NCBI RefSeq assembly: GCF_011758645.1
Contig: NZ_JAAMOZ010000001.1
Location: 1,674,001-1,738,000, forward strand
Reading direction: 5' to 3'
Length of the DNA stretch: 64,000 bases
Source: Brooklawnia cerclae
GTDB taxonomy: Bacteria > Actinomycetota > Actinomycetes > Propionibacteriales > Propionibacteriaceae
Shown: in pieces, positions 1-7,516 of the stretch
Numbering within the stretch: the stretch's first letter is position 1
Layout: the number at the start of each line of letters is the position of its first letter
Made by a program: the position numbers and the translations under genes
The notes under the pieces: generated by a model
Seen by the model: the letters and a program-made list of their open reading frames with translations, nothing else
What the model was told of the DNA's origin: nothing
Database searches by the model: none

Positions 1-1
1 C

Positions 2-1612
2 TCGGATCGCGACACCGCTTTGATAAAAGCGTCGGTAGGGGATCAGGATGACAGAGGACTCCCGCAGATGCCTATCAAATTCATCTTCCGAGAGGAATCG
101 CGAATCAACCTTCCACCCGGACACCTTTGGCCAGTTTCGTCCGAAAACGCGAAAATCCCACTTACCGGACGACCTCGCCGCAAGGACTTCCATGAGTTCG
201 ACGTCTCTGTCCGGTTTGTATTGCCCCATGACGGATATGACTCCAGGGAGATGAGCGGCACGGACACTCTCGGTTCCCACCGATATCGGGTGAGGCAGGA
301 AGACAATGGCCTTTTCAGGTTCGCCGCCTCTCTGAAGTTCCCGCGCGGCCTGTTTGCTGTGAACGACTATGGAGGTTCTACCAAAGCTCCTTCCTATTCT
401 CCGCGCAAGCGAACCGTATCCGACCGCAGCGACTAGAGGGAGTGGGTCGTGGATGATAAGGTAGCTTCGTCCGGCGAGGAGCGAGAGAACTACGCGATCG
501 AGGTGCCCAATCACAGGCCAGACTGAGACAATCGGGGTCGATCCCGCGATTCTCTTCGCACGCCAGATAGCCGACAGATAGCTACCGAGCCAGCCAAATC
601 GAGATCTCCCCGATGCTGATGGCTCCATGAGTCCAATCTCATCAGCTGCGATGTTGCTCTCTGAGCAGATCTGTCGCACCTCAGTTCCGTAGTGAGCCAG
701 TGCAGCACCAAGCGGGTTAACGATGACTAGACGCTCTTCGCGCGAGGGAAGGGGTTCAAGACAACCAGCAATTAACTGACGAAGCTCGTAAGGACGACGG
801 TGCACAACCAGGCTCAGCGCTCGCCGGGTGACAATTACGGGTACGGCCCAAAGACGCCATACAAATGAATGATGCTTGCGGGCAAGCAAGCGCGTGTTAC
901 GTCCGAAGTATCTTGGCGGTACTCCATCCGAGCTTTGCCACACTCTGGCCTCAGGAACCCAACCTAGTTTCCCCCCGGCATAGCCGAGCCTCCGGTGCAG
1001 ATCCACTTCTTCCATATACATAAAAAAGCTCTCATCGAAAGGTTTCGAAGGAAGAGCAGATGCTCGATACAGCACAAAGGCTCCATCAAGCCATTCGCGA
1101 TGTTCGATCGGATGACCCGTCCATGCACTGGAAGACCGGTGTGCGTAATGCCGCAGAGTTCCGGTTCGCGTCGAATACCCGCCCGCCGACCAGATAAAGG
1201 TCGAACCGTCTTTCTCGGATGATAAGAGAGTGGGCCCAACTGCCGATAAGTTATTGTCTTGTACAAGAGCCGCTCGAAGCTTGCGAACGCTCCCGCGCTC
1301 TACACGAACTTCGTGAGTCGCTACAAGCAAATATTGGGGCACCGTCCCACGCAGGCGAAGCTTACGGAGGCCATCATTTACTGCTGCCCCATATCCGCGA
1401 TTTGCTACATCGACCACGACAACCCCTTCCGGCAGCCCTGCCTGAAGCGCCGCAAGCACAGTTTCATCATCCGAGTTGTCTACGACCATGAGATGACCGG
1501 GGGGGATCCCCTCGTCGAGTAGTACCCGGACGACTGAGCCGATAGTATCTAAGCGCTTGTGGTGAACAACAATCGCCCATACGTCGTCAATCAGTTCAGA
1601 TTTTTCAACCAC
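2..1612 (-). CDS. Fused GT2 + GT-B glycosyltransferase (3' end cut by window edge)
   Basis: The frame is open from a GTG at 1612 to the left edge (537 codons, no stop). An AGGAGG sits 8 nt before the GTG, which overlaps the end of the upstream glycosyltransferase gene by 22 bp. Residues 1-240 are a GT-A/GT2 domain of the rhamnosyltransferase type: VVDNSDD at 43-49, ANRGYGAAVNDGL at 70-82, and FDESFFMYMEEVDLHRRLG at 192-210. The usual DxD metal site is replaced by ATHEV near 98-102. From about residue 296 (LVIVNPLGAALAHYG) a second Rossmann domain begins that looks like a GT-B enzyme (VVHSKQAARELQRGG, then VISVMGQYKPDRDVELMEVLAAR-type phosphosugar-binding half). It probably adds two sugars to an exported polysaccharide at the cytoplasmic face. 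A missed stop between two genes is unlikely because the frame is continuous. Confidence 0.8.
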   Translation of the reverse strand, partial: MVEKSELIDDVWAIVVHHKRLDTIGSVVRVLLDEGIPPGHLMVVDNSDDETVLAALQAGLPEGVVVVDVANRGYGAAVNDGLRKLRLRGTVPQYLLVATHEVRVERGSVRKLRAALVQDNNLSAVGPTLLSSEKDGSTFIWSAGGYSTRTGTLRHYAHRSSSAWTGHPIEHREWLDGAFVLYRASALPSKPFDESFFMYMEEVDLHRRLGYAGGKLGWVPEARVWQSSDGVPPRYFGRNTRLLARKHHSFVWRLWAVPVIVTRRALSLVVHRRPYELRQLIAGCLEPLPSREERLVIVNPLGAALAHYGTEVRQICSESNIAADEIGLMEPSASGRSRFGWLGSYLSAIWRAKRIAGSTPIVSVWPVIGHLDRVVLSLLAGRSYLIIHDPLPLVAAVGYGSLARRIGRSFGRTSIVVHSKQAARELQRGGEPEKAIVFLPHPISVGTESVRAAHLPGVISVMGQYKPDRDVELMEVLAARSSGKWDFRVFGRNWPKVSGWKVDSRFLSEDEFDRHLRESSVILIPYRRFYQSGVAIR

Positions 1613-2640
1613 CGATCAGCCTCCTCTCGACCTTCCACTGCGGGTAGGCTCGCTTGCACCACACCCTGATCAAGCGGTGCGGACATAGCTCGCATAAGTG
1701 CAATGCTCAACGAAGCCGCAACATCCTCGACAACCATATGGCCGTTCGCCTGCAGCCAAGAAGCGAGCCCCGTCTCTGCGGAAGATACAACCGTAAGCCC
1801 GTAGGAAAGAGCTTCCTTGACCGGCAGCCCAATTTGCTCACGCCACCGACCGGACCTAATAGAGGGAGCAACGAGAATCCTATTAGATGAATACCAGGTG
1901 ATGAGGTCCCCGTGCTCGACATGCCCAACGAATCTGCGCTGTTTGGGGGCACCCTCCACCCATTCTTCAATGGTTTCACGCAGAGGACCCGAACCCACAA
2001 TCGTCAGGACTGCGTCGTCGTCAAAACGTACTATCTGTTCCCAAGCCATCATTAGTTCCTTAACGCCCTTGCGCGCTTCCAAACGGCCGACGAAAAGTAC
2101 ATGTTTAGGATCCCCAGAGGTCCGTGTTGGGGCTGCAGCTGGCAGTTCCAAGATCACACGGGTGCGTACACGTTGGGGGAGCGATAACGACTCGTAGGTC
2201 TGTTGTGCACCGCAGCTGCCATATGCCAACCGGTCAACCGTGAGCCCTATACACCACCTCATTAAAAGGACGATCGGTGAAGTAAGAAGTTGTCGGAATG
2301 GATCTGGGAAACCCAGAATATTCGCAACTTCGTTATTCTCGATGCAATATGCGACAATTTGCGTTTTGGGCTTTAAGATTCGCACAATAAAAGCAGAAAT
2401 AAACGTCCTTACTGATTCACGAATCCAGAGTGGCTCGGGAATCTCAACGACACGGATCTCGGAGCGATAGAGGAAACGGATGAGGGTGGGAAATGAGAAA
2501 GGTATAAAGTTTCTCGAAATCGGAATTCTGGTCAGATCCCAATTAGTCTTGTAATACATCACCACCTCGTCTATACCCCAACTATCATGACGCTCAACAT
2601 GGGCTGAACGAAGCTCGGGTATCATCCTCAAAGTAGTCAA
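1591..2640 (-). CDS. Glycosyltransferase family 4 (GT-B)
   Basis: A 349-residue GT-B glycosyltransferase. The C-terminal half carries the family 4 signature: KHVLFVGRLEARKGVKELMMAW (read as separate blocks), LTIVGSGPLRETIEEWV and the acceptor/donor loop APSIRSGRWREQIGLPVKEAL, where the E of GLPVKEAL corresponds to the conserved EX7E second glutamate. It should transfer a nucleotide-activated sugar to a growing lipid-linked oligosaccharide. The TTG start overlaps the stop of the preceding gene by 4 nt (TTGA), so translation is probably coupled; an in-frame ATG at 2625 is an alternative start because no strong Shine-Dalgarno precedes either. The acceptor and sugar cannot be read from sequence. 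Confidence 0.85.
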   Translation of the reverse strand: MTTLRMIPELRSAHVERHDSWGIDEVVMYYKTNWDLTRIPISRNFIPFSFPTLIRFLYRSEIRVVEIPEPLWIRESVRTFISAFIVRILKPKTQIVAYCIENNEVANILGFPDPFRQLLTSPIVLLMRWCIGLTVDRLAYGSCGAQQTYESLSLPQRVRTRVILELPAAAPTRTSGDPKHVLFVGRLEARKGVKELMMAWEQIVRFDDDAVLTIVGSGPLRETIEEWVEGAPKQRRFVGHVEHGDLITWYSSNRILVAPSIRSGRWREQIGLPVKEALSYGLTVVSSAETGLASWLQANGHMVVEDVAASLSIALMRAMSAPLDQGVVQASLPAVEGREEADRWLKNLN

Positions 2641-3752
2641 CTCTGCCGCCTACTAGCCTCGCGAAGCGTCGTTTCGTAAGAGTGATTGATCTTCTCCCAA
2701 GAGTATTCCTTATGCGCTCGTTCTTGAGCCCCTCGCGAAAGAACTTCCGCGCGACCAACATTGCTTAACAAGGCAAGCACGGCTTCTTGAATCTCATTGG
2801 CGTTAGGCTGCACGAACTCAGCATGCTCTGCTAATACTTCACGATTGAACACCGTGTCACGCGCCACCGTCGGCGCTCCGCACGCCATAGCCTGAACCAA
2901 TGCGGGGTTCGTTCCGCCGACGCTATGCCCATGGAAGTACACACCGGCATGTTCCCAAAGTCCGAACAGCAGATCGTCGTCGCTCACTTGTCCAAGGGCA
3001 TGCACGCGGGGATTGGCAGCGGACAAGGCCTGGACTTGCTCGTCGACCACTCCCCCGTAACCAGAGCTTCCAACGATGACGACATCGGCCTGCTTGGCGA
3101 TGGCTGGAACCGCCTCGAGAAATTGCTGCACAGAGTTTTCAGGAACAAAACGCGCGACAAACAAGACATAGCGTCGCGATGGAAGCCCCAGTGGGGGTAG
3201 CGCGCTTCGTGGACGGAACGTTCCGCCATAGGCAATGATGACGCTCTCGCGTCCGAACTCTTCTCGCCACCGGCGAGCGATCTCAATGGAGTCGCATACG
3301 ATCACCTTGGCGAAGCGAGCTGTCATCCGCGCCCCCAGCTTGAAAACCGCCCGCCCTAGTCTGTTCCATTTCTCACGTTCCCACTCTATCCCGTCGACGT
3401 TTACAACGGTCGGGATACCTCGCAGACGCAAAAGCGGCAACCAATAGCCATTTGCAACGTTCATAACCAAAGCAACAGAAGGCTTCCTCCACATTGCATG
3501 GAGAACAGAAGTTAGACCGAAAGAAAGAGTACTCGCTGACTTGCTCTCCACGCCACGAGTGAATACTGACCTGACACGCCGGTCACGCGTTGGGTCGTCC
3601 CGTCTCACACTCTTTTCACGGCCGTAGACGGTCACATCCCAGCCCGCATCCACAAGAAATGGCGCCAACTGACGCACGGCAGTCTCGAAGCCCCCGTAGT
3701 AGCTCGGATACCCCCGTGTTCCGATGATGACCGCAGTTGGATTAGTTTTCAA
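2637..3752 (-). CDS. Glycosyltransferase with DUF1972-type N-terminus (rhamnosyltransferase-like)
   Basis: A 371-residue GT-B protein. The N-terminus AVIIGTRGYPSYYGGFET is the hallmark of the DUF1972/family 4 rhamnosyltransferases of capsule and exopolysaccharide clusters. The C-terminal half has YVLFVARFVPENSVQQFLEA and a HGHSVGGTNPALVQAMACG loop, the equivalent of the EX7E donor-binding region. The chosen start is TTG at 3752 (a GAGAAGG-like sequence lies about 10 nt upstream); no better start exists without cutting the conserved motif. It is followed directly by the next glycosyltransferase with a 4-nt overlap, so the three glycosyltransferase genes form one transcription unit. Sugar specificity is unknown. 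Confidence 0.85.
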   Translation of the reverse strand: MKTNPTAVIIGTRGYPSYYGGFETAVRQLAPFLVDAGWDVTVYGREKSVRRDDPTRDRRVRSVFTRGVESKSASTLSFGLTSVLHAMWRKPSVALVMNVANGYWLPLLRLRGIPTVVNVDGIEWEREKWNRLGRAVFKLGARMTARFAKVIVCDSIEIARRWREEFGRESVIIAYGGTFRPRSALPPLGLPSRRYVLFVARFVPENSVQQFLEAVPAIAKQADVVIVGSSGYGGVVDEQVQALSAANPRVHALGQVSDDDLLFGLWEHAGVYFHGHSVGGTNPALVQAMACGAPTVARDTVFNREVLAEHAEFVQPNANEIQEAVLALLSNVGRAEVLSRGAQERAHKEYSWEKINHSYETTLREASRRQS

Positions 3753-3785
3753 CTTCTCAGCCTTCTCGCAGAATCAAATTTTGTC

Positions 3786-4072
3786 TCATACCTGAATATT
3801 CATTTCAGCATAACCTTGATCCTCGCATGATGCGTGCCTGTCCCCGCCGGTACATGAGAAAGATGGCGTGGAGCATGCCTCCCGGTGCCGCCCAGTGATT
3901 CGATATACCCAAGCTGACGGCTCAGACACGCAGCCATCAACGCGACAGGAAACACCGAAGCGAATCCGTGACTTATGACGCACTCGCGCCCGCCATATTG
4001 GGCAACCTTCAGCCTCGCTCCGTAGCATAGATCAACTACGAGGCCCTGAGCTCGTCGGCTTCTGACGCACAA
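3786..4072 (-). pseudogene. Possible remnant of an Alg14/PssD-type transferase subunit
   Basis: This 352-bp gap between the autokinase gene and the glycosyltransferase operon has no intact gene. In one minus frame the sequence GGRECVISHGFASVFPVAL then LGYIESLGGTGRHAPRH resembles the C-terminal part of Alg14/PssD proteins (a VISTG...P, then YIES...TGR pattern), but it lacks the N-terminal GGH region and ends after a few degenerate residues. I infer a decayed fragment of a polysaccharide UDP-sugar transferase subunit. The match is by eye and short; it could be chance. Confidence 0.35.
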
Positions 4073-4104
4073 AGATCGCTCAATTCCTTTTGAGAGCAGG
4101 CGCG

Positions 4105-5646
4105 CTACGCCGAGTGACTGCCCCGCCGTAATGATGCTTCCATTCGCGTCGAAGTGTCAGGATGACTTCCGTTGATCGAAGCCGAACTCCCAACAACATC
4201 TATGTGTTCGTCGAAGTGCCTAGGTTCATCGCCGTTCGGCCCCGATCCTGGTTGCGATGACTTTTTCGCTTCTGTTGCTCGATACTCACCATACCGGTCA
4301 TAGTGAAGCCCATACCCATACTCTGGGTCTCCATACTTGAGCCGCGAGAACCTCCCGGAGGCTACGCCGTTCAGGACGATACCGAGCACATGCCCTTGAA
4401 CCTGTTCAACATTGCTGATAGCACGATGAAGTTGCTCTGTGCCGGTTTTACGTGCGGCAGCCACCACCAACGCACCATCAGAGTTTTTCGCAAGCAACGC
4501 CCCATCGGTCACTGGCAACAACGGCGGCGCGTCAACAATAACGAAGTACCACGAGCGCAGAAACTCCAGCAAATCCTTCATGCGCTGCGATCCGAGCAAT
4601 TCTGAGGGGTTTGGGGGCGTCTCACCAGCGGGCAGCACATGCAACCCCGTGGTCTCTGTTGATGCAACGGCGTCCTCAAGCGGAACGGCTCCTGCAAGTA
4701 CCTGAGTAAGCCCGATCTCCTTGGCGACCTGGAAGGTGCTGGCCACTGTCGGCCTGCGCAAGTCAGCATCAATCAGCAGCACCTCCTGACCGGCTAGCGC
4801 CATTACACGTGCCAGACTCGAGGCCACCGATGACTTACCTTCACCAGCTAGCGGCGATGTAACAACGATGCAACGTAGCTCTTGATCGATGTTGACGAAC
4901 CTTAAGTTGGTACGAAGTTTACGGAGCGCCTCGCTAGCGCGGAAATCCCCCTGCAGGTCGGGGTGCGCGCGACTGAGCACCTTCGACCGCGGCAATACCC
5001 CCAACACCGGCTCGTTGAATCCTCGTTCGACGTCCTCTGCTGTGCGCAGCGTTGTGTCTAGCTGGTCCCGCACAACAGCGATGCCGATTCCTATCACAAG
5101 ACCAACTAACAAGCCTATGCCGACGTACAGCATAGGCTGTGGTTTCACTGTGACTGACGATAGTGCTGCCGAAGCCATAGGCACGACCTCAACCGGCGAG
5201 GAGTCGCCTTCCAGTACCTTGACTTGTTCACCCGCAGCCTTAACGACCGCGTCGGCGATTGATTGGGCGAGGTCGGGGTCCGACGCGCTCGCAGATACTT
5301 CAATTGTGAGGCTGTCTGTGGCTCTCGTTGCCGAGACCCGGGATGCCAGCGCTGCCGGAGTCTCGCTCAAAGAAAGCTCATTGATCACAGCCTCCGCAAC
5401 CGGAGTCGAAGTGAACACTGGCACAAATGCCTTCGCTTTCGACAGTGCGAGCTGCGATGCGCTGTAGTAGGCGGACGTCGAGTCGTCCTCAGGCAGCGAC
5501 ACCCGTACATAGGCAGTCGACTGCGCGGTATAGGTGATCGGGGTGATCTTCAGCACCCCGACGCCTACAAGCCCACCGACGAAGGTACACAGCAGAATGG
5601 TCCCAATGTTGCGAAGGGCCAGCTTCAGGAAGTCCTCAAGCGTCAC
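4105..5646 (-). CDS. Wzz-type chain-length protein fused to BY-kinase (polysaccharide tyrosine autokinase)
   Basis: A 513-residue membrane protein for control of polysaccharide polymerisation and export. The layout is a transmembrane helix at about 15-33, an extracytoplasmic Wzz-like domain, a second helix at about 172-192, then a cytoplasmic kinase. The kinase has Walker A AGEGKSS at 267-273, Walker A' LLIDADLRRP at 290-299 and Walker B FVIVDAPPLLPVTD at 368-381. A tyrosine cluster (YGDPEYGYGLHYDRYGEY, about 438-455) is the expected autophosphorylation region. The GTG start has GGGAGG 4-5 nt upstream. Fused kinase-Wzz proteins are usual in actinobacteria. It lies upstream of the glycosyltransferase genes on the same strand, separated by a 352-bp gap, and heads this polysaccharide cluster within the window. 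Confidence 0.92.
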   Translation of the reverse strand: MTLEDFLKLALRNIGTILLCTFVGGLVGVGVLKITPITYTAQSTAYVRVSLPEDDSTSAYYSASQLALSKAKAFVPVFTSTPVAEAVINELSLSETPAALASRVSATRATDSLTIEVSASASDPDLAQSIADAVVKAAGEQVKVLEGDSSPVEVVPMASAALSSVTVKPQPMLYVGIGLLVGLVIGIGIAVVRDQLDTTLRTAEDVERGFNEPVLGVLPRSKVLSRAHPDLQGDFRASEALRKLRTNLRFVNIDQELRCIVVTSPLAGEGKSSVASSLARVMALAGQEVLLIDADLRRPTVASTFQVAKEIGLTQVLAGAVPLEDAVASTETTGLHVLPAGETPPNPSELLGSQRMKDLLEFLRSWYFVIVDAPPLLPVTDGALLAKNSDGALVVAAARKTGTEQLHRAISNVEQVQGHVLGIVLNGVASGRFSRLKYGDPEYGYGLHYDRYGEYRATEAKKSSQPGSGPNGDEPRHFDEHIDVVGSSASINGSHPDTSTRMEASLRRGSHSA

Positions 5647-5898
5647 TGTGCCTCCCGGATCGTGGCCCCCTTAAGTACAGCGAGCGGGTGGGGGCATCTT
5701 GCTTTATCAAGGTCAGCTTAGCTTGTGAGCCCGACTTTTCATGTAACAGTACGCAGACACCCGCGATGGGAGGCTAAGCCGTCCCGGACAGTTCCCGCCT
5801 CTTCTGGCTAGTCTCGTACTGCGCGTCGAAGCAGCTTTGGCAAGCTCATCCGCTGTTGAACACCACACAGCCGCCCTGTTGGCGCTGCTCAGACACAG

Positions 5899-6732
5899 CT
5901 AACCAACCCCCAAGACGTTCTCGATCGCGGAGGCGATCACCGTGTACCCCTCCGCATTCGGGTAGACGCCCTCGGTCGCGATGAGCTCGGGATGATCGAG
6001 CAGGGGCTGGCCGATGTCGGCGTACTCCCCTCCCGACGTCGTCACCGAATATCTCACGTCCTCCTCGAGGGTTACCAGCCAGTCCGGGGTCGGTTCGCTG
6101 TCCCACAGGGGCGAGACCGCGATGATCCGCGCGTCCGGCACCGCGGCGCGCAGGGACGAGTAGAAGGTGCCTATGGCCTCGCGGTCGAACCCGGAGCCGT
6201 CGTTTCGTCCACCCGAGACCACGACGATGTCGGGGTCAGCGGCGGCCACCTCGGGAATCATCTCCTGGTAGCTCGGGCAATAGTCGAGTGCGCAGGTGGA
6301 GCCGTTCGATCCCGTGGTGTAGCCGGTGCCGCCTCGTGCCAGGTTCACCTCGGTCCAGCCCGCTGCCGCAGAGAGCAGGGTTGTCCAGTTGGTCCCGTCT
6401 CCCCCGGCGCCGAGGCTGTAGGAATCGCCCACGAACACGGCCACCGGCAGCGTGGTGGACGGTGCGGCCGCCGAGGAGGCCTGCGTCGCCGGCGAGACCG
6501 ACGACGCCGACGGGTAGTGGGACGACGCCGGCGCCGAAGCCGACGTCGTGGAAGTCACCGATGTCTGTGCGCGTGCGGTCACCGATGCCTGCTGAGACCT
6601 CTGCATCTGGAACGCCATGACGACCAAAGCGATGATCGCCACCACAAGCACCGGGACGCCGACCAAGCCGATATTGGCGCGCAGATCGTCCGTGAACCAG
6701 TCACGAGGGTTCCACCTGCGGGCCATGGCCAC
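5899..6732 (-). CDS. SGNH/GDSL-hydrolase-like membrane-anchored protein
   Basis: 277 residues: a short basic N-terminus, one membrane helix (about 20-42, NIGLVGVPVLVVAIIALVVM), a Ser/Ala/Thr-rich linker (about 50-95), and an SGNH domain outside the cell. Block I VFVGDSYSLGAG carries the nucleophile Ser; block II-like LARGGTGY and block III SGGRND are present. In block V, where the catalytic Asp-x-x-His should be, the protein reads TEGVYPNAEGY, so Asp is Glu and His is Tyr. Such domains deacylate or deacetylate polysaccharides and lipids; here activity may be altered or lost. It is beside the polysaccharide cluster on the same strand, which suggests a role on that polymer. Confidence 0.8.
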   Translation of the reverse strand: MAMARRWNPRDWFTDDLRANIGLVGVPVLVVAIIALVVMAFQMQRSQQASVTARAQTSVTSTTSASAPASSHYPSASSVSPATQASSAAAPSTTLPVAVFVGDSYSLGAGGDGTNWTTLLSAAAGWTEVNLARGGTGYTTGSNGSTCALDYCPSYQEMIPEVAAADPDIVVVSGGRNDGSGFDREAIGTFYSSLRAAVPDARIIAVSPLWDSEPTPDWLVTLEEDVRYSVTTSGGEYADIGQPLLDHPELIATEGVYPNAEGYTVIASAIENVLGVG

Positions 6733-6831
6733 GATACTAACAAGCCTCCGGGAAGCACCGACACCATACGGCGAGGCTGCTGACAGGCGCGAGCTTTCAC
6801 TCGGGGCGGTGCTCGGTCCTCTCAGGCCACA

Positions 6832-7107
6832 TCACCGATAGACGTCCCGGCGGTGATCAATCTTGATGACGACAGCTTCGCGGGCATCATCGTTGATGCG
6901 GTAGAGGATCCGGTATGTGCCCCGCCGCGCTGACCACAGCCCAGAAAGCTCCCTGCGCAGCTGTCCGCCCACTCGATACGGATCGTCGACGAGCGGCCCT
7001 GTCATGAACTCGATCGCTGCTGCTGCGACGGCTTCCGGGAGCCGAGTTTGGATCACCCGGACCGCGGGTGCGGTGAGAACAAGCTCGAATGCAGAGCCTT
7101 CGCTCAC
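6832..7107 (-). CDS. RelE/ParE-family toxin
   Basis: 91 residues starting at a GTG that overlaps the stop of the upstream antitoxin remnant (GTGA). The core LPEAVAAAAIEFMTGPLVDDPYRVGGQL, the RRELSGLWSARRGTYRILYRI strand pair and the terminal VIKIDHRRDVYR are typical of RelE mRNA interferases and ParE-like toxins (the R-G-x-Y-R-I-x-Y and H-R-x-x-V-Y signature). RelE enzymes cut mRNA on the ribosome. The gene looks intact, but its antitoxin partner is broken, so the toxin may be inactive, weakly expressed, or neutralised by another locus. It sits at the left edge of the accessory island. Confidence 0.8.
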   Translation of the reverse strand: MSEGSAFELVLTAPAVRVIQTRLPEAVAAAAIEFMTGPLVDDPYRVGGQLRRELSGLWSARRGTYRILYRINDDAREAVVIKIDHRRDVYR

Positions 7108-7260
7108 TTGCGGAGGTTCCTGACCGCGTCGACACCCCGCAGGACGTCGCCGCGAGCGTACGCATCGTCTGCTTCTCTGATATCGGCCAGCGCTTCGGGA
7201 TCGCTGAGAATGTCGAGGGTCTCCTCGACCCGACATCGCCTGCTGCGGGCTGATCGTGCG
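7104..7260 (-). pseudogene. Truncated Phd/YefM-type antitoxin remnant
   Basis: Directly upstream of, and overlapping, the RelE toxin start. The minus strand reads EETLDILSDPEALADIREAD then AYARGDVLRGVDAVRNLRK and stop, which is the toxin-binding tail of YefM/Phd antitoxins. The N-terminal DNA-binding half is missing: going upstream the frame gives only low-complexity Arg/Ser residues and then a TGA about 15 codons before the tail. No usable start codon with a ribosome-binding site is seen. I infer a 5' deletion of the antitoxin. Confidence 0.6.
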
Positions 7261-7516
7261 CGATCGTCTCACTCGTGCTCCAGCAGCCAATCCGGTGGCC
7301 ATAAATGAGGCATTCCCTATACCATGCGAGGGGGTCACTTCCGCTATGTCTCCGCGAGCGGTCGAATGGCGGACGAGCCCCGTTGGGCATCACGAACGAC
7401 GCGAGTTGGCTGACCAGCCCGCATCGTCGTTCACCAGAGTCTCGCTTGCATCAAGCCACCCCGTGCAGCTGGCGTCGCCCAAGCACTGTGGACGACGAAG
7501 GGATGGCCATACCGCG

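Noticed and set aside
6733-7500. A second copy of the tRNA-Val 3' end as left attachment site
   Set aside because: I searched this stretch by eye for TGGGCGATACTGGGATCG and saw no copy; the left border stays unknown.
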